Assembly (NCBI GenBank): GCA_943704425.1
Contig: CALSCP010002192.1
Location: forward strand, 7,679-51,626
Length of the DNA stretch: 43,948 nucleotides
Direction of reading: 5' to 3'
Source: Ministeria vibrans ATCC 50519
Taxonomy: Eukaryota; Opisthokonta; Filasterea
The position numbers and the translations under genes are program-made. This document shows, in pieces, positions 27,670 to 38,016 of the stretch (positions are counted from its first letter, which is position 1; every line of letters starts with the position of its first letter). The notes beneath the pieces were generated by a model that saw only the letters and a program-made list of their open reading frames with translations, made no database searches and had not been told where the DNA came from.

Positions 27670-29687
27670 CTGACGGATTCCGCATTCAAAGACATAGTCT
27701 GTCGCAATGTCCCACATTGTCGGACGCGCATCTTCCGTCTCATTTGCCGGCAAAGCATACATATCACGGATCATTTTGCTGTTCTATAAACAGAGCGAAA
27801 GAGAATGAGAGAAAGGAAGAGAGAAAGGAGGAAGAAAGAAACAAGATGAAAGAGAGAGAGAAGAGAGAAAGAAACAAGGTGAAAGAGAGAGTGAGAGAGA
27901 CAGAGAAGTGAGAAAGAAACAAAAGTGTGTGAGAGAGAAGAGAGAAAGGAACAAAGCGAAAAAGAGAGAGAGAGAAAGAAACAAAGGTGTATACAGAAAG
28001 AAGAATCAAGGGATGATAGAGAGAGAATCCCCCCCAAATAAATAGGTGTAATAAGAAAAGTGTGTGTACCTCCAGTCCAAACACAACGTCCATTGCTTCT
28101 TCGTATTTGAGCTTGTTGATCAGTTCCGGAAACAACTGGACAATAAACTGGACACTGTAACAAACAAAAGGGGTTCAAGAATCGAATAATTGTGACTCTA
28201 TAGTATACCCTTCCTGTGTGAGTGTTCCGAGCATAGTAGGAACTTTGTGAAACTTTCCGTCGTTGACAAGGTTCATTGGTTGATCAGCAAGAACGTCACC
28301 GCCCACCGTGGGAGACCACATGTACGCATGTCTAACACATATATAATTTGTGCAAAGGTAGCGTGTAAGTTAGGGGAAGAGGGGGTTATTTGAATGGAGA
28401 CGTGTGAGTCAGTTGGGAGAGCGAGCGAGCCAGTCTGAGCCAGGTTGATGAAATACAAAATAAAATTTCTTACTTGATCAGTTGTGGGAAAGGGAAAACA
28501 TTCTTCTCCGTCAGAACCTAAACACACACACACACATACACACACGCAAAAAATCAATCCAACGCCACACTGAAACCCAATGCTGTAAACCTGCGCCTGA
28601 AGAATCTCCTGCCAAGATTTAGACATGTAGCACGACAGGTCGTCCTACAATAAAAGGAAAAGCACAAAATCAATTACATCAACCACTCTCTTCTTTACTA
28701 TAATTTACCTCAGTGCAATTGGTGAACTCGGCAAACTTCTTATTGACAGCGCGAAACTTCTGATCGCCAAAGGACTGATACTGAATGGCGACGGGATTGC
28801 TCATCATAATGGCCCGCTGGTAGAGCAGCGCACCCTTGTCGACGAAGACGGGCGATGTCATGGCAACCATCACGCTGCCGGCACCGGCACTCTGCCCGCT
28901 GATCGTCACTTGCTGTGCGTCTCCGCCAAACGCGCCAATGTTGTCGCGCACCCTGGTGAGGTGATGGAGCGTTGAGGCTGATGTAGTGTAAAGTGTGACT
29001 GTTGCGTACCATTTGAGGCCGAATGCTTCGTCGTAGATGCCAAAGTTGCCCTTGAGACTCGACTTGGTGGCCAGAAAGCCCAAGGCGCCCAGGCGGTAGT
29101 TGGCGGTCACAATGACCATGTTTGTGAATTTGCTAAAGTAGTCGGCTAAGGAGAATCAACAACAACAAGAGCAACAACAACAATCGCGTCGTACAGTAGT
29201 ACAGCTCGGTGCCGGCCGTCATAAGCTTGTAGTTGCCGCCGGACCAGAAGACGAGGACGGGCAGGCGGGAGTCGGCTGTGGCGTTGCGTGGCGTGAAGAC
29301 GTTGAGCTGCAGACAGTCTTCGGAGAGGACCGTCGGACACACAAAGGGCGGCTCGTTGCACTGCTGCGGACAGCCCGGCCCGAACTGCGTCGCCTTGAAG
29401 GGCGTCGTCCACGGCGCGTGCTCCACGGGCTCTTTCCATCTGAGGAGAGAGAGAAAGAGAAAAAAACACAAAAACAAACAAATTTCAGTTCAAAATTGGC
29501 CTTTGCGCAGCGCAGACCGAAGGGATCCCACGGGCGGGGCGGCAAAGGGAATGCCAAGCCACACGCGTGCGTCGGGCGTCGTGAAGCCCTCGACCGGGCC
29601 CTGTGTGGTCTGTACGGTCGGCCCTGAGCTGACCGCCCGCACGCCCGCCACGAGCGCACCGAGGATGCACAGAACAACTGCTTTCAT
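27670..29687 (-). CDS. Type B carboxylesterase/cholinesterase-like protein, C-terminus missing
   Basis: Secreted serine esterase of the alpha/beta-hydrolase fold. Nine exons found: 29518-29687, 29195-29439, 29010-29145, 28709-28952, 28591-28644, 28474-28517, 28209-28331, 28070-28154, 27670-27783; 405 codons, frame open at the end. The start at 29687 gives a signal peptide (KAVVLCILGALVAGVRA). Motifs: GPVEGF, WLGIPFAAPPVGSLRW, SEDCLQLNVFTP, LPVLVFWSGGNYK (the oxyanion loop, usually HGGG, here SGGN), NYRLGALGF, nucleophile GQSAGAGS, and the acidic triad region GTLTQEG. The last exon ends with DYVFECGIRQ and a GTGAGT donor. The catalytic His and about 130-150 C-terminal residues are not found; only purine/pyrimidine repeats lie before the COG4 stop. 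This is an assembly join or a truncated gene. The SGGN change may reduce classical esterase activity. Confidence 0.88.
27795..28025. repeat. (GA)n-rich degenerate repeats in a carboxylesterase intron
   Basis: Units of the type AGAAAGAAACAAGGTGAAAG occur several times in the intron 27784-28069. Related in wording to the purine minisatellite at 27433-27630 and to intron repeats near 42000-42190. Confidence 0.8.
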
Positions 29688-29865
29688 GGTCACTACAATG
29701 TGATCTCCGTAGCTGTTCGTCAGTCAAATTTAATAATCTGAATTCTGACTAGAAGTTTCACAAACGAGTGACTTCTCCTTTTCATTACTGATTGATAGGA
29801 AATTGAAGCGAAACGAGATAGAACGAAACCAAATGGGCTAATGATGCAGCGACTTTTCTATTTTC

Positions 29866-30457
29866 TCAATATGCTGGGGCCAAGTAGAGCGAATACGGCT
29901 GAGGATGTCGGGGGTGGATATACGGGGAGGGTTGTTTTTGAGGAGGGTCTCGAGCTGGTCCACCCTTGGGCGGGGGAGTGATACCGGACACGTAATGTCT
30001 CACCCACAGCTCCGCCTCCTCCGCACACAACAGGTCGCGAGTTTCCTCCAGCAGCAACTGTGCGCGAGTCTGCACCTTCTCATTGGTGTACTTCTTGCGC
30101 AGGCACGAGACAAAGTCACACGTGAAAAATTCTTCGCCACAGCTCTATCACACAAGCATGCGCTTTCTGCGCCAACTTGCCCAACTCTCTCTGCTCCCAG
30201 TTGTCTCGGCGCAGCTTCCACTTGGCACGTACCAACTCGGTCATAGCTGAATTGGCCTTCAGTCGCTTGTCCTCTCTGATACACGCCTCGACGTCCTTGT
30301 CTGGGTTCCACGGGTCAAACCGTTGGTTCACCCACCCCTCTGCCAGGTGGACCTTCTTGCGCATCTCCCAGTGGGTCAGCCTGCACTTCCATTCCGTCCG
30401 CACCGCCTCCAAGAGCTTTTTGTTGCGTCCCACACAGCTCTTCGTGTCCGCCTTCAC
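29866..30457 (-). CDS. Unrecognised small gene in two reading frames (possible frameshift)
   Basis: No family recognised. Minus frame A, 30457 to about 30148, encodes a charged, Trp-rich helical stretch with an internal near-repeat: LLEAVRTEWKCRLTHWEMRK and MTELVRAKWKLRRDNWEQRE. It then hits a stop at 30116. Another frame takes over at about 30144 (SCGEEFFTCDFVSC, then LRKKYTNEKVQTRAQLLLEE) and runs to a stop at 29866, ending Pro/Tyr-rich. Both parts show strong G/C third positions like the neighbouring genes, and they abut without a plausible intron. Frame A has no in-frame ATG; an ATG at about 30467 is one base out of register. Two single-base indels, from sequencing error or decay, would explain this. 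The Cys-rich segment could suggest a mitochondrial intermembrane-space type protein, but it does not match CX9C. Confidence 0.5.
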
Positions 30458-30668
30458 GAGTCACTCATGACTCATGTGTCTAATGACCACCTCATCTCAT
30501 GACTGTCAAAAGTCAAAACTGTCAATCAGTTGAAAACTGTGAATGAATTTTGATTTTTGAGTAATAATTATTATAGTATTGCGGTGTACTCGTTAACTCA
30601 TAAGTCGTAAGTGAGTCGTAACTTGTTGGGGGGATAACATATTATATAAGTAGATAGTCTGGTTAAAA

Positions 30669-33600
30669 TCAGTAAAACATGGAGTTGGCTGGCTCGAAGT
30701 CACCGGCGATCCAAGCGTCGTGCGAGGGTGCCTCGTCTAGCCGGTAGGAGGAGCGACGACGCACCGCCTGAGCGGCCGCATGGTCGTCGTCGGCCACAAT
30801 GGGCGGTAGTGAGCCCTGTTCGCTTCGCATGCGCAGGTCAAGCTCTACCTCGAGCTCATGCAGTCCCGCGTACTCCACCGCGCCCTCTTCCACCACATTC
30901 TCCATGGGATAGGCAATGTCGAACGGAATCGACGAGTTGAGCAGGTTCATTTCGGAGCCGCTTGTCGACAGGTTTAGCTCGCTTAATGACGCACCCGACA
31001 CATGCGAGTGGAGTGGCTCGAGTGCGAGTCCACTCTCGCTGGCACGTCGCGTCTTGGGCTTGCGGTACATGTTGGAGCCGGCGACGGTGCGCTGCGTGCT
31101 CAACGAACGCGACAAGGTTGAATCAATGGATGAGCGTGAGGAGCCCTGCAGGATGCGTGTGCGCATGTCGCGCACCTTGTCTTGCACACGTCGCAACAGT
31201 TCTTCACGCGTGCGACCCGACAGCACAAAGAAGACACACAGGAAGACGCCCTGCGTCGTGTTGAACAGCACAAAGAGATACCAGAAGACGACACCGCCGC
31301 CGACCATGGCCAGGTAGGCAAATACCCAGGCGAGACCCAGACACGCGACAATGCCGCCAAAGAGCACCACCTGTTGCGTCGCACGACGCTTCTGCTTGGT
31401 CGCCGCACTCTTGGACATTTTGCCAAAGGTCACGTCGGTCAGCTTGACGGTGACAAAGACAAAAATGGTAATGTTCACCATGAGGAGGATGCCCACGGGA
31501 ATGAGAAATGCCCCATAGAGACCCCAGGTGGTGGAGATCCAACAACGGTTGGCGTCACCAAAGCCAATGGGGCTGTTCAGCGCCGAGTCAATGCCCACAA
31601 GAATGCCTGTGATGACCAAGGGCAAGCCCCAGCCCAGAAGCACGTAAATCTTGGTGCGAGTCGCATTACCAATGAGCGTGATGAACATGAAGCGCAGATT
31701 GTCGGCAATGATGGTCATCCATGCAAAGGCGGCCAGCAGGAAGAAGTAGAGGAGCGCCGCGATAACACGGCACCCCAGCGCATTCGACGTGCGATCAATG
31801 CCCACCAAGAAGATAAGGTTGACACAAAACAGCGCGACACCCAGGTTGAGCACGAGGCGAATGGGTCGTGAGCGGAAGGTGGGTACAATGGCGTAGGCGA
31901 GGAACATGAGAGCGATGCATACCATCGAGGCAATGCAACCCACATAGGTGAGAACCTCGAGGACCTTGGCGTCCTTTTGCGACAACGTCGATGAGCCCGA
32001 GGGGGTTGCCAGCACCGCAAAGCTGGTCAAATGAGTGCAGCGACACACCGTGTGCGTGGCATTGTCGCTCTGAACCGAGCAGCCCGTCGTGCTATATGTC
32101 TTCTCCGTCGCGTCCCAGTAGTAGCAGCCGCGCGTGCCGGTCGTTGCGCCGTCGTGCGAAAGTGCCATCACCACCGCATTGGCATCGCTCAGACCCCACA
32201 CGGTCGTGGCGGACACGGAAAAGGTGAACACGTCGGAGACCACAGAGCGAGCCGTGGTGGTCGCGTCGCGACGCCGACGGCTCGTCATGGTCGTCTCCTT
32301 CGTGTCGAGGTAGGGCGACTCGTCGTAGCGAATCACCTGAAGACCATAGCACGCTTCGGTGGGCAGCGTGGAGACAAAGCCCTGCGAGAGACTCACCAAA
32401 TTTCGTCCGTTGCGACTCGCATAGTCACCCATCACCTCGGCAGTGGTAGAGCGTGTGATCACCGACATTTCGACCGCGCCACCCTGGTAGACGGTCTCCG
32501 AGTCGCAGGGACTCGCCGTGGTCACCGCATCAGCAAGACGGTTCACCACTCCGGCAATTTTATTTGCTTGTGACGCCGTATTCAGGCGATCAATCGACGA
32601 TGTCGTGAGCATGTCGCCGAGCGTCGTGAGTGTCGACGAAGCAATCGAATTCAAATCCGCGTCGATGGGCGAACCGGGAGCGCCAATGGTGGCGCTGGAG
32701 GCAGACGTCTCGGCAAACGTCACAACACTCGACAGTACGTCCATCACATCGGAAGAGGTTGTCTCGGCATCGGAGAGCTCGAGCCAGCTGTTGGACTGGG
32801 CGACATTGCGCAGCAGCGACACGCGCGTGGTGGCAGCCGACAGGCTGGACACCTGAACGCCAACCGTGCCCTTGAGCGACTGCATGTTGCACGCGACGGA
32901 TGACGCAAGCGTCGAGGTGCCTGTTGTCGACAGCGAGCCTCCCACCACAACACCAATGTTGTCCCACAGCGTGAAACAAAAATCCGTAAGGCTTTGCAGT
33001 AGCACATTGCCGTTCACCTGCAGCGCACTTGTGAGCGCGGAGACGCTTGCCAGACGTACATTACTTGACAAGTTCAGGTTGCCCGTAATCAACGTCAGCA
33101 GGCTAGGTGTGCTCAAAGAACGAAGATGGGGTAGTTGCGTGAGCGTGAGCGAACCCGTCAGCACCGTCAGGCGGGACAGGCCCACGTTTGCAAGGAGGGC
33201 GTTGTTGCGAATCACAATGTCGCCCGTGTGCGCACCCGTGAGTGCTGTGTCGGCCAGGCCGGAGCCTGCAAGTGTTAGCAGCTTGTTGTTGCCCTCAATG
33301 AACACATCACCCTGACTGAGCGACGTGAAGCCGGAGAGGGACACGAGTGCGGGGTTGGCACTCACAGTGATGCGCGACACTTGGACGATGCTACTAAAAG
33401 CGCATGTGATGCTGGTGAGCGCCGCATTGTTCGAGATGAGAATCTCGGCGTCCACTGCAAACAATGGTGAACCGCTGGCACACGGGAACGAGGCAAGCAG
33501 TCCGTTGTCCGACACAACCAACTTGTTGAGGGGGCCGGCGAGTCCTTCGAGCCCCGTCAGCGAGACGAGTCCCGCATTGTTGTGAAGCACCACCGACGTG

Positions 33601-36600
33601 ATGCCCGAGCTCACGGTGCCCTCACCGAGCCACGAGGTTGTCGTGGTACCGCAGTTGGTGATGTTGATCACGCCCCTCTTGAGGATGGTGGTGAGCGAAC
33701 CCAAGTTTACGAGCTGAGGCAACGCGTACAAATTGAGGCTGTTGAGTGACGCGAGGGAGGTAGGAAGGTCAAACTGAAAGAGCAATGGCGAAGCCCGGAC
33801 GTTGAATGTACCACCCACCGAAGCGAGTTTGTGCATAGAGCGTATGCGCTGCAACGCCGGGTTGGATACAATGGAAAAGTCGCCACCCACAGTCTCCAAG
33901 CTGGGAAACTCGAGGATGATGAGCAGTGCATTGTTCTCGATGGTGAGATTGCCGCCTACGGATGTGAGTGCCGCCAAGTGAGTCAGCTGGGACAGTCGTG
34001 GCATGTTCTTCAAGGTGAGCGAACCCGTCACGGCCGTCACCGACGCGAGGTCAGCAAGGCTCGAGGCTGCGTCAATGACTAGGTCTCCGCCAATAGTGCT
34101 ACACGTCGCCAAGGTTGCCATCGATGCATCCGAAGAGCGCACCGAGCCGCGACAGTCCACGCCACATGTAAGACCCGAAGTGTAAGGAAGGCAATCGCAC
34201 GACTTCCTGCCACCTTGTTCGAGAAGGGGCACACAGGTGCCGCCGTGCAAGCAAATGTTCAAGTCGCAAACGGTCATGTCCGTCTCGCAGACGTCTCCGG
34301 TGAATCCTTCGGCGCACGTACACAAAAACGAGTCGGTCACCTCGATGCACACACCCTGGTTTTGGCATGGAGCCGAGACACAAAATGAGGGCAGCTCGCA
34401 CGTGAGTCCACGAAAGTTGCCGGGACATTGACATGTGAAGCCGTTGACGGCATCGACACACGTCGCCCTGCTGGTGCAGGGCGACGAGTTACACTCATCA
34501 ATGTTCACGGTACATGTGCCCCCGGTGTAGCCGGCGGCACAGTCGCAGCGGAAAGAGTCGACAAGGTCGGTGCAGGAGCCGCCATTGACGCAAGGGTTGT
34601 TGACACAGTCGTCTGTGTCTGTCTCGCACCGGGCTCCCTCGTAGCCGGGAGGACAGGTGCACTGGAAGGCATTTACCTTGTCGGCACAGGTTGCACGGTT
34701 CTCACACGGCGACGAAGCACACTCATCAATGTTGATAGAACAGTCGAGGCCTTCAAAGCCTGCGGCACACACGCAGGTGTACAAGACGATGCCGTCGAGG
34801 CAGCTTCCGCCGTTCTGGCAGGGTGCCGAGGCGCAGTCGTTGATGTTCACCTCGCAAGAGTCGCCTTGGAAGCCATCTTGGCATTCGCAGATGTACTTGA
34901 GGACGCCATCAATGCAAACTCCCTCGTTTTGGCAGGGCGACGAATTGCACTCGGGCAAATTTGTTTCGCACACGACGCCGGTGTAGCCACCCGCACACAA
35001 GCATTGGAAGCCGTTGACAGCGTCGACGCAGGTGCCACCGTTGGTACAAGGCGTGCTGGCACACTCTTGCACGTTGGTCTGGCAGGTGACTCCGACAAAC
35101 CCGGGGGCACAGCTGCAGATGAAGACATTGATACTTTGCGTGCAAGTGGCACCGTTGGAGCAGGGAGACGAGGCGCACTCGTCAATGTCGCTCTCGCACA
35201 GCGTGCCGGTGTAGCCAGCGACACACGTGCACGTGTACGAAAGCAACCCATCCAGGCAGACTGCGCCGTTCTGACAAGGCGCCGAGGCGCACTCGTTGAT
35301 GTTGGTCTGGCACCGGTTGCCAGTGTAGCCGGCAACGCACAGACACGAGGAGCTGCCTGATTGCTGAGCGCACAAGCCTCCATTGAAACACGTTGCCGTC
35401 TCGCACTCGCTGGTGAGTGCTTGAGTGTACACGCGCACATCGCTCAGGTCAGCGGCCATGTAGTCGTCGGACGAGCTCGACGAGCGACCAATGTAGTTGA
35501 CGGAGCGCTCGACAGTTGCCAGAGGCAGCGCCTCTGTAAAACTTTCGGTTGTGATAAGCACGCCATTCTGGAAGTAGCGCACAGTTTTTCCGTCGGCCGT
35601 CATGTCGACAGCAACGTGTGTCCACTCGTTGAGGATGAAAGTGTTGCTCAAAAGAGCAAATCGCTCGACGCCACCGTTGCGCCAGGTGAGTGCAAGACGA
35701 CCGATGCCAGCGCGAAACGAAAAGAAGATGTTATCGGTGCCTGCAACGGTACCCAGCTCAATGATGCGACCCCAGTTGGAGTAGCTTCGCGCGCGCATCC
35801 AGGCGGTGAACGCGAGGGTTTGCTCACCAATAGTGGTCGGTGGCACCGTCACGTGGTCGCTGACACCATCGAGGGCCAGGAAACCATTAGGTGGGGTCAT
35901 GGCCAGTGCCGATGTGGGATACCAACTGTTCTGGGGATTGCTTGGGCCGACGAGAACGCCGTTGGCGCTGGAGCACGCCGAATCGGCAACGTTGGCACCG
36001 TTGTTCTGTCCCGCGCCGTCCATGTTGTAGTCAAAGAGCAAGCCTGAGGAGCAGGAGCACGCATAAGCATTGACACGGTCGGCGCACGTGAGCGGCGACG
36101 TGCAGGGTGACGAGGCACACTCATCGTCGTTGGTTGAGCAACGAGTGTCGGAGTAGCCTTGGGGGCACGTGCACTCAAAGGTTGCCTTGCCCGACATGAC
36201 AATGTTGTCGATAGCCCAGAACCAGGCGGGCGTGCTGCTGCGCATAATGAAGGAGATCACGGCCGACGTGGCACCCGCCGGGTTGTTGAGGTTGAGCACC
36301 AACGACTCAGAGAGCGCGGTCATCTTGTACGCGTCCGAAGTTGAGTCGGCGCTGTAGGTCAAGGGAGTTTCGGTGCTGAGCACTTGGCCGGCGGCGTTTG
36401 AAAACTCAACGGTGACCGTGGCCTCCTGCGACACGCCCGCCGTGATTTTCCACGCCGACGAAAAGGCAACTTGCAACTCGTTGATACTCAACAAGGAGAC
36501 GTCGACGCTCACTGAGAGTTTCGCTGCGAACACACCACTCATGGTGGTGGCGCTGCTGTACGCATCCAGATCGGCAACAGCAATAGTGTTGAGACCGGCC

Positions 36601-36684
36601 GAGAAGGAGGAACGATCTTCGTTGCCTTCGCTGCTGATCCACCACACATTGTTCACAAACGTCCAGCCCTCGTACTACACAGTA

Positions 36685-36759
<75 letters not shown>

Positions 36760-37824
36760 AACCAATAAGAATAATAATAATAATAATAATAAGAAACAAG
36801 TTGAAAGGGCGTGCGTACCTCGGGCTTCCCACCGGCGGGGACGGATTGCGAGCGTGACCAGGGCGAGGGAGGAGTGCTTGACCAGACGGCGGCGGTGTTG
36901 GTGAGCGAGAGCGGCTGGGCCAACGGGACGGCGTCGAAGTTCTCACTCAAGAGCGGCAGCACGGGCTGGGCACACGTCCCGTGGACGCAAGGCGACGAAG
37001 CACACTCGTCGGTCGCTGTGAAACAAAGAGGTGGCGTCTTGTTTGAGAAATATACTCTTCCTTTTCTTTTTTTATATTCAATCGAACACAACGAGGAGAG
37101 GCAAAACGGGATCTTCATGAGTGGAAGGTGACGTGCATGGGCATGCGGAGGGCATGCCGCATGGGAGGGTGCAGTGCGCGTCTGCTCTGCGACAATTCCC
37201 GATATAGCAGAGCGATTTTATTGGGACAAGAGATCGACGAAAAGGCAGAGAATAGGGCTTTGAGACGGCGTGGGACTGGCGGAGGGCACGAGGCATGACA
37301 GGGGCATGCATGTGTGCAAGAGGCGCAGGCTGCGCTTTGAGTAGGAGCTCCTCAGAGCGGAAAGATGCGAAACGGATGCAAAATGGTCGCGAGGGAGGAA
37401 GACGAAGGGAAGAAGGGGCTGGCTGGCAAGACGCCCAGGAGGAGAACACCAGATTGCACGGGGTGGTAGCGCCACTCCGCAGAGAGGCCCACAAGAGACG
37501 CTGTTGCAATTTCTTTTCCTTTCTCTTCTTCTCCTTTTTTTTTTTTTTTTTTGCGGTAACCGCAGAACTTCCATTTTGTCTCACACCAAAAAACACCAAG
37601 ATGCACGGTAAACGCCAAAATGGCGGCGTGTGGCGAGATGAAACACGAAGAGGTACACATGGAATCAGCCCGATTCGAGTGAGTCTTATTAGAAAGATCG
37701 TTTTTTCGTGTGCGCGCGAACGTTCTATTTTTTTTCTTCTCGTTTTTGTGAAGTGATGTTTACCGCCAACTCTTGAGGTTGCAATAAGGAGACTGCTCAC
37801 AATCACCAGAACAGTCACTCTCAT
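30669..37824 (-). CDS. Adhesion-type G protein-coupled receptor (jelly-roll, LamG, EGFx11, receptor-L-like, GPS, 7TM)
   Basis: Cell-surface receptor of 2087 residues. Exons: 37764-37824, 36819-37015, 30669-36674; the last is 6006 bases without an intron. Order, with rough residues: signal peptide (VTVLVIVSSLLIA); half an EGF (DECASSPCVHGTC); a jelly-roll/MAM-like domain (50-247, ends WAIDNIVMSG); EGF remainder (CTCPQGYSDTRC); a second EGF-like start; LamG/ConA-like domain (312-505); eleven EGF modules (508-928, many calcium-binding DxDE type); a long leucine-rich solenoid resembling receptor-L domains (935-1330, with GGNLTIENNALL); a Ser/Thr-rich GAIN-like region with SRRRRD (furin-like) site; GPS with CYYW and CRCTHLTSF (predicted cut HL/T, about 1633); seven TM helices (1658-1907); and a 180-residue Ser-rich tail. 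It probably autocleaves and signals through G proteins. Ligand unknown. Confidence 0.93.
36684..36759. repeat. (ATT)n microsatellite in the GPCR intron
   Basis: 25 ATT units inside the intron 36675-36818, immediately next to the acceptor of the 6-kb exon. Confidence 0.95.
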
Positions 37825-38016
37825 AGTGGCGCGAGAGGTTCGGGGTGTTAGTTTGCGTCAGGCAAGAGAGAGAATTTGTGATCAAAAGACAAAAATTGAA
37901 AATGGTTATTATTGAATTATTTGATAGAAGTATTTTTTTTGTATTTAATATAATACAGAATAGGGAGTTTCACAACACAGTTTTATCTGGACTTGAAACA
38001 AACTCGGCGACTCACT
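37825..38016. other. Spacer between GPCR start and SMARCD stop
   Basis: 192 bases separate the GPCR start codon (37824) from the SMARCD stop (38017), both on the minus strand. The stretch is AT-rich at 37900-37960. It must carry the GPCR promoter; no motif can be fixed. Confidence 0.5.

Noticed and set aside
34428-35360. 310-codon plus-strand open frame
   Set aside because: Antisense of the EGF modules of the GPCR.
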